A stretch of DNA of 5,414 nucleotides from Planctomycetota bacterium. Its GTDB lineage: Bacteria; Planctomycetota; Planctomycetia; Pirellulales; Thermoguttaceae. A program made the translations under genes and the position numbers. The DNA lies in contig JAEWUR010000246.1 of the NCBI GenBank assembly GCA_023397045.1, positions 1-5,414 of the forward strand. The letters are read 5' to 3'. Shown in pieces: positions 1-5,346 of this stretch (position 1 is the first letter of the stretch; each line of letters begins with the position of its first letter). The notes beneath the pieces were generated by a model. It made no database searches. It saw only the letters and a program-made list of their open reading frames with translations, and was not told the DNA's origin.

Positions 1-375
1 CTCGCGGAAGTAAGCGTACACCGATTCGGGGCAAAGCTTGTAGTAGAACGGTGAGACGATGGCCACCGCCCGGGCGCCATAGCCGGCATACGTTTCGCAT
101 GCCGCGAGCGTCTCGCGAACGCTAGCCTCGGCGGCCCCTGCCAACACCGGCACACGACCGGCGGCTTGCTCGCAAACGATCTTGACGATCCGCTGGCGTT
201 CCTCGACCGTGAATCGCGTGAACTCGCCGGTCGATCCGTTCGGATACAGGCCGTGGACGCCGCTGTCGATCAGCCAGTCGACGTAGCGTCGCAACTCGGG
301 TTCGTTGATATCGCCATTCGGCAACAGGGGCACGACGTTGGGCGTGAAAATACCTTGGATTCGCGGTAATGCCAT
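1..375 (-). CDS. DapA/N-acetylneuraminate lyase family aldolase or dehydratase, N-terminal part only
   Basis: The first 125 residues of a class I (Schiff-base) TIM-barrel lyase are present; the rest lies beyond the left edge. The opening [18 protein letters not shown] and the GSTGE phosphate/carboxylate-binding loop (residues 47-51) are family signatures. The SPFYY segment (residues 108-112) carries the tyrosine (Y112) expected to match the catalytic tyrosine of DapA. The Schiff-base lysine should lie about 28 residues further on and cannot be seen. The family cleaves or dehydrates 2-keto acids: dihydrodipicolinate synthase, sialate lyase, 2-keto-3-deoxy sugar acid aldolases and dehydratases, and hydroxyproline-pathway deaminase. 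In this catabolic setting, 83 bp after a transporter gene, a keto-deoxy sugar acid aldolase or dehydratase is more likely than lysine biosynthesis; that is inference. The ATG at 375-373 is the only sensible start and fits the usual N-terminus, but it has no clear Shine-Dalgarno sequence. Confidence 0.9.
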   Translation of the reverse strand, partial: MALPRIQGIFTPNVVPLLPNGDINEPELRRYVDWLIDSGVHGLYPNGSTGEFTRFTVEERQRIVKIVCEQAAGRVPVLAGAAEASVRETLAACETYAGYGARAVAIVSPFYYKLCPESVYAYFRE

Positions 376-416
376 TGGATCGCTCGTAACCGTGGAAAGG
401 ATGAATTGCGGAATAT

Positions 417-457
417 GGGAAGCATGGGCACCCATGCGACAATTTCCCACATTGTAC
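417..457 (-). promoter_or_regulatory. Transporter-aldolase intergenic gap with inverted repeats and a GTACAAT -10-like box
   Basis: This is most of the 83-bp gap between the transporter stop and the DapA-family start. Read on the minus strand it begins with GTACAAT (457-451), a good -10-like hexamer context, but no convincing -35 lies 16-18 bp upstream. Downstream of it is an inverted repeat, GCATGGG-2 nt-CCCATGC (422-437). Outer arms GGGAA (417-421) and TTCCC (444-448) can extend the stem, leaving a six-base bulge. A second small inverted repeat, ACAAT-7 nt-ATTGT (439-455), overlaps it. These could be an internal promoter with an operator, or a leader hairpin in the operon mRNA. There is no U-run, so a simple intrinsic terminator is unlikely. 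Confidence 0.35.
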
Positions 458-458
458 C

Positions 459-1514
459 CTAGGAGGCCGCCTTTGCGTAGGCCATTATCGTCATGGCTGC
501 GATCAACAGCAGGATCGCCGCGTACATCTGGCGGCGCGGCAGGCTGGCGACGCCTCGCCACTCGCCGCTAATAAACCCGAGAATCTGGCCGCCCAGGATA
601 ACGGTCCCCTGCACCAACCCCCATCCGACGGATGCTCCGAATGCCCCGAGCAGTAGCATCCCTTTGCCCAGCAACACGCTAGGAACGAAAAACAGGACGC
701 CGTAGAGCACGGAAAGGACGATATCGCCGGGATATTTGGCCAAAACGCCCCACGATTTGTTCCGCGTCATGAGGATAGCCGGATAGGCCACGTTCGGGAT
801 GGCCGCCCCCAGCAACGCGATCGCCCAGACCGCGATTCCCGCTGCCGATTCGCTTGCCCCATGCGATTTGACCGCCTGCACGATCGGGTCTTGGCAATAG
901 GCGAACGCCAATCCCCAACCGACCGAAAGCACGCCGGCCAAAACGACCATCACGAGGCCAACCACGAACTTGCCGGTCTGGCCCGAGCCCGATGTCGAGG
1001 GGCCGGCCGGTTCCACACGCATTTTTTCGCGATTAGCCCCAGCCATCGACGCCATCACGATGCCCAACAGCATCACAAACACGCCGACGACAACGATCGC
1101 GCCCGGCCGGGAGAACAGATCCGGAGCATCCTGAAACACGCCGGGCGCTTTGACGATCATCGGCACGATCACGCCAACCGTCGCGCCGATGGAACACAAA
1201 ATGCCGTAGGTCAGGCTAACGCCGATCCGCACGAAACAAAGCATCGCCAGCACCTGAGCGATACCCCAAGCACACTCCAACGCATTGGCCTTGAGTAAGA
1301 TGCCGGGATCGATCTCCCGCAATGCCGCCGGCAGTTCGGGACACGTTGCCAACGCAATCGACCATGGCAGGATGACCAGTGCGACCAACATCGAAACGAA
1401 TCCGAACTGCTCGTAGCGGAAATGCCGCATCAATTTCAACGGCCACGGACTGGTGCCCATGATCAGTCCGGCCATGACCGCCACAACGACTCCAAGCCAT
1501 AAACCGCTCAGCAT
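459..1514 (-). CDS. RhaT-like sugar/proton symporter, drug/metabolite transporter superfamily
   Basis: This is a 351-residue integral membrane protein, close in length to E. coli RhaT (344), the L-rhamnose/H+ symporter. About ten hydrophobic helices can be read, near residues 3-22, 38-57, 75-95, 99-120, 137-159, 182-205, 224-245, 265-283, 285-314 and 329-347. A polar loop (about 160-181) lies between the two five-helix halves. Family-like features are ILPW after helix 2, the AWGI segment near residue 82 and the C-terminal SGEWRGV (316-322), resembling the KEW segment of RhaT. It probably imports the substrate of the pathway across the inner membrane. The substrate need not be rhamnose, since RhaT-like proteins occur in clusters for other sugars and sugar acids. 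The ATG at 1514-1512 has an AAGGA ribosome-binding site eight bases upstream. The gene is separated from the upstream dehydrogenase gene by a 146-bp repeat that ends just outside this site. Confidence 0.85.
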   Translation of the reverse strand: MLSGLWLGVVVAVMAGLIMGTSPWPLKLMRHFRYEQFGFVSMLVALVILPWSIALATCPELPAALREIDPGILLKANALECAWGIAQVLAMLCFVRIGVSLTYGILCSIGATVGVIVPMIVKAPGVFQDAPDLFSRPGAIVVVGVFVMLLGIVMASMAGANREKMRVEPAGPSTSGSGQTGKFVVGLVMVVLAGVLSVGWGLAFAYCQDPIVQAVKSHGASESAAGIAVWAIALLGAAIPNVAYPAILMTRNKSWGVLAKYPGDIVLSVLYGVLFFVPSVLLGKGMLLLGAFGASVGWGLVQGTVILGGQILGFISGEWRGVASLPRRQMYAAILLLIAAMTIMAYAKAAS

Positions 1515-1527
1515 GGGAATAGTCCTT

Positions 1528-1673
1528 CTAGTGGTCTGCCCGATTCATGTTTAGAAATTGACGGATTATCGTAACCCGAAGCGTAAGCGAGGCGGTCCCT
1601 CGCTTACGCTTCGGGTTACCATTCTGACGTGCAAATGCTTCCATTAATAACAACGATCTGGACAGACCACTAG
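1528..1673. repeat. MITE-like element, copy 1, inside the operon
   Basis: This 146-bp element fills nearly the whole gap between the Ldh_2 gene (stop at 1678) and the transporter gene (start at 1514). Its ends are perfect 11-bp inverted repeats, CTAGTGGTCTG (1528-1538) and CAGACCACTAG (1663-1673). The TA at each end could be a target-site duplication of the IS630/mariner kind; that is inference. The core is a perfect 22-bp inverted repeat (1571-1592 with 1598-1619) around a five-base loop, starting GTAACCCGAAGCG. It has no open reading frame and no U-run. A second copy lies at 4232-4377 in the same orientation. In the operon mRNA the core would form a very stable hairpin that could affect RNA processing or lower expression of the downstream genes. 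Confidence 0.85.
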
Positions 1674-1677
1674 GACG

Positions 1678-2718
1678 TTACTCAGTGGCGCGATCGTTCA
1701 AACCAAGCTCCTCCATCAACGCAGCATCGATCGGAATGCCGTCTCCCTTCCGTTGGCGTTGCGACACATACTCCGGATCGCCGGGCGACATGACCTCTCG
1801 ATCGCGCGACGGCTGCCGTCTTGCTTCCTCGGCCATGCAAGCAACCGTCTCGGCCAGCATCGCGCCGCCGGCAAAACGATTTGGATCGATGGCCGCGACC
1901 AGCGAGCCCAAATTCCGCCGAACTGTCATGTCGCCGTACATGGCCGGAATATGCGGGCCGAACGGCATTCCGTTCAACGGTCCGCAGAGAATGTCGATCA
2001 GAAATCCCAAGGCATAGCCCTTGTGTGCAGCCGCCGGCGTTAATCCCGCAACGCAGTTCGGATCGACCGTCGGATCGCCATGCTCATCGAATGCCAATCC
2101 CTCGGGCAGCAGCGTGCCTTGCCGCCGCGCGTTCATCACCCGATTGATCGGCACGGCGCTGGTGGCCATGTCGACGCAAACCGGCTCGCCCGACGTGGAC
2201 GGCACGGCGATACAAATCGGATTCGTCCCGACGAATGCGAACTTGCCGTGCGTCGGAACCACGAACGCGTCGGAATGCGTGAACGCGATGCCGATCAACC
2301 CTTCGTCGGCAGCCTGCCGCCCATAGAGTCCGATCGCGCCGCAATGCGACGAATGGTTGCATCCGACGATGCCCACGCCGTTCAACTTCGCCAGCGCGAT
2401 GGCTTCCTGCATCGCGCGATGACACACAACAATGCCCAAGCCATGACCGCCGTCGAGTTGGCCGGTGCAGGGGCCGGTCGCTTCAAAATGGAGGATAGGC
2501 CGCGCCTCGATCGACCCCGCCTGCAACCGGCGTATGTAATGCGGCAGACGCGCGATGCCGTGCGAGTCAATCCCCCAAAGGCTCGTCTGCACAAGACCAC
2601 CGGCCACCGTTTCGGCATCGGCCGTCGAAACGCCGCATTGCTCCAATCGCCGAACGGCAAAATCCTTCAAAACCTCGGCCGAAACGTTCGTCGTTGGCAG
2701 GGGGCACTCTTGGACCAT
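1678..2718 (-). CDS. Ldh_2 family (malate/L-lactate dehydrogenase type) NAD(P)H-dependent oxidoreductase
   Basis: This 346-residue protein is full length for the family that includes ureidoglycolate dehydrogenase AllD, 2,3-diketo-L-gulonate reductase, sulfolactate dehydrogenase and delta-1-piperideine-2-carboxylate reductase. These enzymes interconvert 2-hydroxy (or 2-amino/imino) acids and 2-keto (or cyclic imino) acids with a non-Rossmann nicotinamide fold. Visible signatures are DSHGIARLPHY (51-61), NHSSHCGAIGLY (121-132, H125 the expected catalytic histidine), GTNPICIAVP (164-173), VDMATS (182-187) and HKGYALGFLIDIL (232-244). The ATG at 2718-2716 is preceded by GAGGGAG with a five-base gap. 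That ribosome-binding site lies over the stop codon of the upstream hydrolase gene and inside a GC-rich repeat. In this cluster it probably reduces or oxidises a keto/hydroxy acid intermediate. The exact substrate cannot be read from the motifs. Confidence 0.88.
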   Translation of the reverse strand: MVQECPLPTTNVSAEVLKDFAVRRLEQCGVSTADAETVAGGLVQTSLWGIDSHGIARLPHYIRRLQAGSIEARPILHFEATGPCTGQLDGGHGLGIVVCHRAMQEAIALAKLNGVGIVGCNHSSHCGAIGLYGRQAADEGLIGIAFTHSDAFVVPTHGKFAFVGTNPICIAVPSTSGEPVCVDMATSAVPINRVMNARRQGTLLPEGLAFDEHGDPTVDPNCVAGLTPAAAHKGYALGFLIDILCGPLNGMPFGPHIPAMYGDMTVRRNLGSLVAAIDPNRFAGGAMLAETVACMAEEARRQPSRDREVMSPGDPEYVSQRQRKGDGIPIDAALMEELGLNDRATE

Positions 2719-2723
2719 GACAA

Positions 2724-2766
2724 CTCCCTCACCCCCTGCCCCTCTCCCGCTCGCGGGCGAGGGGGG
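2724..2766. repeat. GC-rich dispersed-type repeat with hairpin, overlapping the hydrolase 3' end
   Basis: The plus strand carries a run of the CTCACCCCCTGCCCCTCTCCC type followed by a hairpin: CCCCTCTCCCGC (2739-2750) pairs with GCGGGCGAGGGG (2753-2764) with one mismatch. I recognise this as the style of short repeat scattered between genes in planctomycetes and other GC-rich bacteria, from memory rather than by search. Read on the minus strand it encodes the last dozen or so residues of the hydrolase (APLARERERGRG), its TGA stop, and the GAGGGAG ribosome-binding site of the Ldh_2 gene. Confidence 0.6.
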
Positions 2767-3406
2767 CGGATTCTGTCCTCAAGATTGCCCGACACCACGC
2801 GCCGTCGGCCCCCGCAACGTGGATCGGCGCGGCCAACAATTCATACGCGCCGGGTTCGACGTCGCGCAAGTTCAGGTTTTCGATCACAACGATGTTATTG
2901 CCCAACAACGTGCAATGCGACGGAAACGACGGTTCTTGCGGCGGATCGATCGTCAAATAGTCGAGCCCGACCGTCCACAATCCATGCTGCACGCACCATT
3001 GAGCCGCTGAATGGTGAATGTAGATGAAACCGGGATTCCACGGCTCGTTCCAATAGTCGACCTGGCCGTTCCGCGTTTTCAACAGCAGCCGCTTCACATC
3101 GGCCGGAATGCCCGCGTTTTGCAGGGCTTCGGCACTGACACATTCCGCCTCGGCCGTCAGGTCGACAACCCAGCATGGCCCCAACCATCGATCAAGCGGA
3201 ACTTGATCGAGCGTCGGCCCTTCGACAAAATGCCAAGGCGCGTCAACGTGCGTCCCGTGATGCAAACCGCCGCAGTAGAAACCGACGCTGGCCGGATCGC
3301 CCTTGGCGCGGCTCCAATTCGGCCACGACACCGTCGGCGTCGGATCGCCGGGATAGACCGTCGTCCGATCGCTCAACGGAACGCTGATGTCGATGTAGCG
3401 GACCAT
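2729..3406 (-). CDS. Cyclase/kynurenine formamidase-like metal-dependent hydrolase
   Basis: This 225-residue protein belongs to the cyclase family (kynurenine formamidase KynB, isatin hydrolase and relatives), which hydrolyses amides or lactam-like and ester-like bonds using zinc or manganese. The signature HHGTHVDAPWHF spans residues 49-60. H49, H53 and D55 match the metal ligands of the HxGTHxD motif, and H59 the following catalytic histidine. The later pair H164 and E176, 12 residues apart, fits the second metal site of KynB, so all five expected ligands are present. Nothing else of tryptophan breakdown is nearby, so true kynurenine formamidase is unlikely. Lactone or amide opening in a sugar-acid type pathway is a reasonable guess. 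The ATG at 3406-3404 follows the SDR stop by two bases and has GGAG five bases upstream. A longer in-frame start would overlap the SDR gene and adds only non-homologous sequence. The arginine-rich tail after about residue 211 looks repeat-derived. Confidence 0.87.
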   Translation of the reverse strand: MVRYIDISVPLSDRTTVYPGDPTPTVSWPNWSRAKGDPASVGFYCGGLHHGTHVDAPWHFVEGPTLDQVPLDRWLGPCWVVDLTAEAECVSAEALQNAGIPADVKRLLLKTRNGQVDYWNEPWNPGFIYIHHSAAQWCVQHGLWTVGLDYLTIDPPQEPSFPSHCTLLGNNIVVIENLNLRDVEPGAYELLAAPIHVAGADGAWCRAILRTESAPLARERERGRG

Positions 3407-3408
3407 GA

Positions 3409-4200
3409 CTACTCCGTGCAATACTTCGCGCCGGGCAGCGAACCGTCCATGACGTATCCGCCGTCGACGTAGAGGACCGTGCCGGTAATATACCGCGCTT
3501 CGTCGGAAGCCAGAAACAGAATGCCGGTGGCGATCCAGTCCGATTCGGCGATCTCTTTTAGCGAAATTCGCTCGTACAGGGCTTTTTTGACCGCCTCGGT
3601 ATACATCGGAACCGTCAATTCGGTGTACGTCGCGCCCGGGGCAATCGTGTTGCACGTGATTTTGTATCGGGCCAATTCGGTGGCCAGCGTTCGGGTGAAC
3701 GCTTCCATGCCGCCCTTGGCCGCGGTATAGGGACCGTAGGATGGCTCGGACAGCGTCCCGTGGATCGACGAGACGTTCACGATCCTGCCGCCGCGTCCTT
3801 GCTTGATCATCTGGTTGGCCGAGGCGCGGCAACCGTAGAAGCAGCCGTCGAGATCGACCGCCAGCATGTCTTCCCATTCCTTGTCGGTGACGTCCTTCAA
3901 TTCTTTCGGCGGAGCGACCTTGCCGGCGTTGTTCACCCAAACGTCGATCGCGCCATACTCCTTGACCGTGGCCGTTGCCAGCGCGTCGACCTCGTTCGAC
4001 TTCGAAACGTTCAACCCGAAGGCCATCGCGGTCCCGCCGGCAGCCTGGATTTTGGCCACGGCATCCTCAGCGCCTTTCGGATTGTTGTTATACGTGGCCA
4101 CGACCTTAGCGCCTTGCTTGGCGAACATGATGGCGGCCGCCTTGCCGATGCCCGAGCTGGCTCCGGTCACTACAACGACCTTGTTGTCGAATCGCAACAT
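3409..4200 (-). CDS. Short-chain dehydrogenase/reductase (classical SDR)
   Basis: This 263-residue classical SDR is first in the minus-strand cluster. The Rossmann cofactor loop TGASSGIG is at residues 12-19, NNAG at 90-93, the catalytic serine at S145 (VNVSS) and the YxxxK pair at Y158 and K162, followed by the IAPGA segment (187-191). Near the C-terminus is the usual ITGTVLYVDGGY (238-249). The protein should be a soluble NAD(P)-dependent alcohol or sugar dehydrogenase, similar in layout to glucose 1-dehydrogenase and FabG-type enzymes. The position usually held by the fourth catalytic residue, Asn in V-N-L, is Asp here (VDL, D116). After beta-2, the ATYNNN segment lacks the acidic residue typical of NAD-specific SDRs, so NADP use is possible. 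The ATG at 4200-4198 has a perfect GGAGGT (4212-4207) six bases upstream, the best ribosome-binding site in the window. The stop is two bases from the next start, suggesting translational coupling. Confidence 0.93.
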   Translation of the reverse strand: MLRFDNKVVVVTGASSGIGKAAAIMFAKQGAKVVATYNNNPKGAEDAVAKIQAAGGTAMAFGLNVSKSNEVDALATATVKEYGAIDVWVNNAGKVAPPKELKDVTDKEWEDMLAVDLDGCFYGCRASANQMIKQGRGGRIVNVSSIHGTLSEPSYGPYTAAKGGMEAFTRTLATELARYKITCNTIAPGATYTELTVPMYTEAVKKALYERISLKEIAESDWIATGILFLASDEARYITGTVLYVDGGYVMDGSLPGAKYCTE

Positions 4201-4216
4201 ATCGGCACCTCCCTCG

Positions 4217-4246
4217 ATTATCTTGGTACGGCTACGGGTTTGTCCA
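4217..4246 (-). promoter_or_regulatory. Candidate promoter of the minus-strand operon
   Basis: On the minus strand TGGACA (4246-4241) and GATAAT (4222-4217) are each one base from the sigma-70 consensus and are separated by 18 bp. The -35 box lies inside the end of the repeat at 4232-4377, so the repeat may have supplied it. A problem is that transcription would start near 4210, within the Shine-Dalgarno sequence (4212-4207), leaving a leader of only about ten bases. The true promoter may instead lie on the far side of the repeat, nearer the palindrome at 4477-4492. Confidence 0.3.
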
Positions 4247-4377
4247 ATTCAAGTTCACGAATTGACCGATCATCGCAACCCGAAGCGTAAGCGAGGCTGT
4301 CCCTCGCTCACGCTTCGGGTTACGATTTTGACGCGCGGATCCTTCCATGAGTAGCGACAAACTGAAAGGACCACTAC
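4232..4377. repeat. MITE-like element, copy 2, in the divergent regulatory region
   Basis: This 146-bp stretch aligns without gaps to 1528-1673; by hand count about 116 of 146 positions match. The core inverted repeat is conserved (4277-4296 with 4302-4321, one mismatch, which becomes G-U in a minus-strand transcript). The outer ends have decayed: the right end keeps GGACCACTA, while the left end reads CTACGGGTTTG. TA dinucleotides sit at corresponding places at both ends. An additional inverted repeat, CAATTC-8 nt-GAATTG, lies at 4245-4264. The element starts 31 bp upstream of the SDR start codon and so separates that gene from the regulator's operator. It is the more degenerate and probably older copy, or came from a different subfamily. 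Confidence 0.8.
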
Positions 4378-4423
4378 GGGATTCTGGAATCACGGGAAAA
4401 ACGGCGGCCTTCCGGCAATTTGC

Positions 4424-4452
4424 TTGACGAAACGGGGCCCAACGTCAATACT
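4424..4452 (+). promoter_or_regulatory. Candidate promoter of the GntR regulator gene
   Basis: TTGACG (4424-4429) and AATACT (4447-4452) are separated by 17 bp, matching sigma-70 consensus at five and four of six positions. A start near 4459 would place the 16-bp palindrome (4477-4492) about 20-30 bases into the transcript, where a bound repressor could block elongation. The assignment is by eye only. Confidence 0.4.
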
Positions 4453-4476
4453 GGAGCAACACAAAGAGACGCACTA

Positions 4477-4492
4477 AAAGTGTATACACTTT
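4477..4492. promoter_or_regulatory. Perfect 16-bp palindrome, likely GntR/FCD operator
   Basis: AAAGTGTATACACTTT is perfectly self-complementary over 16 bases and ends 17 bases before the regulator's ATG. FCD-type GntR regulators usually bind palindromes with GT and AC half-sites around a short AT-rich centre (for example TTGTATACAA-like sites). The GTGTATACAC core fits this well. The most direct reading is autoregulation of the adjacent regulator gene, perhaps together with control of the divergent operon. I see no second copy of this palindrome nearer the SDR start or elsewhere in the window. Confidence 0.75.
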
Positions 4493-4509
4493 ACGGAGTC
4501 CCGGCCTCG

Positions 4510-5202
4510 ATGTCAAGTCTTTCCCGTAAAAAATCGAAACGCTCGGCCGACGTCGCCGAGAGCGCCTTTCAACGCCTGGTCGAGTCGATTCTCGACGGAC
4601 GCCTGCCCGGCGGACAACCGATTCGCGAGGCCGCCTTGGCCCGCGATTGGAACGTCAGCCGCACCCCCCTGCGCGAGGCTGTGCGCCGGGCGTCCGAAAT
4701 CGGCCTCCTTGTCTTGCGGCCCAACCAAATGCCGATGGTCCGGTTGTTCTGCATCGACGATATGCGCTCCCTCTACGCGCTGCGCGAGGTCCTAGAAGCC
4801 CATGCCATGAAATCGGCATGGTCGGCACTGCAAGGACCGGCGCTGAAGAAATTGCGAGCGTTGGCCCAAAAGGCATCGCTGCATCGCCCCGGCTGGAAAG
4901 AGCGCTGCCTCGAGTTCGACGCCTCGCTGCATCAGTGGTGGATCACCGAATGCGGCAACGCCTGGTTGAAGGTCGATTTCGACCGGCACTACCAGATCCT
5001 CCAAATCTTCCAGCATTGGATGGCCCGGGATGCCTCGGCGCTGGCCGAAGGCTACCACGAACACCTCGCCATCCTCGACGCGATCGAAAAGAACGATCGC
5101 CCGGCCGCGCTCAAAGCCCTGCGCATCCACATCCGTCATTCGATCCAACTGATCGAAAAAGCCATGCAGAGCGACCAAGGCTCGGTCAATTGCAACGGAT
5201 AG
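4510..5202 (+). CDS. GntR-family transcriptional regulator, FadR subfamily with FCD domain
   Basis: This 230-residue regulator has an N-terminal winged helix (about residues 15-78, with IREAALARDWNVSRTPLREAVRR as recognition region) and an all-helical FCD ligand domain (about 84-220). Likely metal or ligand contacts of FCD domains are D137 and H141 (FDASLH), H185 (HEHLAIL) and H207 (RIHIRHS). Such proteins typically bind a carboxylate or sugar-acid effector and release DNA, consistent with control of the divergent catabolic operon. The tip of the wing reads RPNQMPMVRLF in place of the common RGV-type sequence. The ATG at 4510 is chosen, with GGAG (4495-4498) eleven bases upstream. An in-frame TTG at 4420 would add 30 non-homologous residues and place the operator-like palindrome inside the gene. 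Confidence 0.9.
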   Translation: MSSLSRKKSKRSADVAESAFQRLVESILDGRLPGGQPIREAALARDWNVSRTPLREAVRRASEIGLLVLRPNQMPMVRLFCIDDMRSLYALREVLEAHAMKSAWSALQGPALKKLRALAQKASLHRPGWKERCLEFDASLHQWWITECGNAWLKVDFDRHYQILQIFQHWMARDASALAEGYHEHLAILDAIEKNDRPAALKALRIHIRHSIQLIEKAMQSDQGSVNCNG

Positions 5203-5219
5203 ACGTTTCTCAACGTCCC

Positions 5220-5346
5220 CTGGCAGCCCGTTGAAAAGTGTGCCACTGGGCTTTGCCAGTGCTGAACTCCCCCGCGTTTCCACGGCACTGGCAGAGTCAG
5301 TGGCCCTCAACTTCCCCTGAAATCGACTTTTTCAACGGGCTGCTAG
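5220..5346. repeat. MITE-like element with 15-bp inverted ends and nested hairpins
   Basis: The ends carry perfect 15-bp inverted repeats, GCAGCCCGTTGAAAA (5223-5237) and its complement (5329-5343). Inside are further nested arms: GCCACTG (5242-5248) with CAGTGGC (5298-5304), and TGCCAGTGC (5254-5262) with GCACTGGCA (5285-5293). There is also a local hairpin CACTGG-6 nt-CCAGTG (5244-5261). The element starts 17 bp after the regulator stop and has no reading frame of its own. It is unrelated in sequence to the 146-bp repeats. Both end motif and CACTGG/CCAGTG core resemble planctomycete intergenic repeats I have seen, an unverified recollection. It may act as a bidirectional transcription barrier after the regulator gene. 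Confidence 0.75.

Noticed and set aside
861..1298. A 145-residue plus-strand open frame opposite the transporter gene
   Set aside because: Its His/Arg/Asp-rich composition is the complement of hydrophobic membrane-helix codons, with no recognisable motif.
1571..1619. Core hairpin of the 146-bp repeat as an intrinsic terminator
   Set aside because: The stem is strong but no T-run follows on either strand, and co-directional operon genes continue beyond it.
1528..1673. The repeated hairpins as a CRISPR array
   Set aside because: There are only two copies, 2.6 kb apart, with no regular repeat-spacer pattern and no cas genes.
2080..3027. A 315-residue plus-strand open frame opposite the Ldh_2 and hydrolase genes
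   Set aside because: It is antisense to two genes with clear catalytic motifs, is rich in Arg, His and Pro, shows no domain, and has no ribosome-binding site. It is a by-product of GC-rich codon use.
2729..3406. Calling the hydrolase kynB (kynurenine formamidase)
   Set aside because: The metal ligands match the whole cyclase family. No tryptophan catabolism gene is nearby and the rest of the cluster points to other substrates.
3407..3940. N-terminal extension of the hydrolase frame into the SDR gene
   Set aside because: The extra sequence is Arg/Gly-rich out-of-frame SDR coding sequence. The hydrolase homology begins at the ATG at 3406 with its own GGAG site.
4420..4509. TTG start giving a 260-residue regulator
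   Set aside because: The added 30 residues resemble nothing in GntR proteins and would cover the promoter-like boxes and the palindrome. ATG 4510 fits the family N-terminus.
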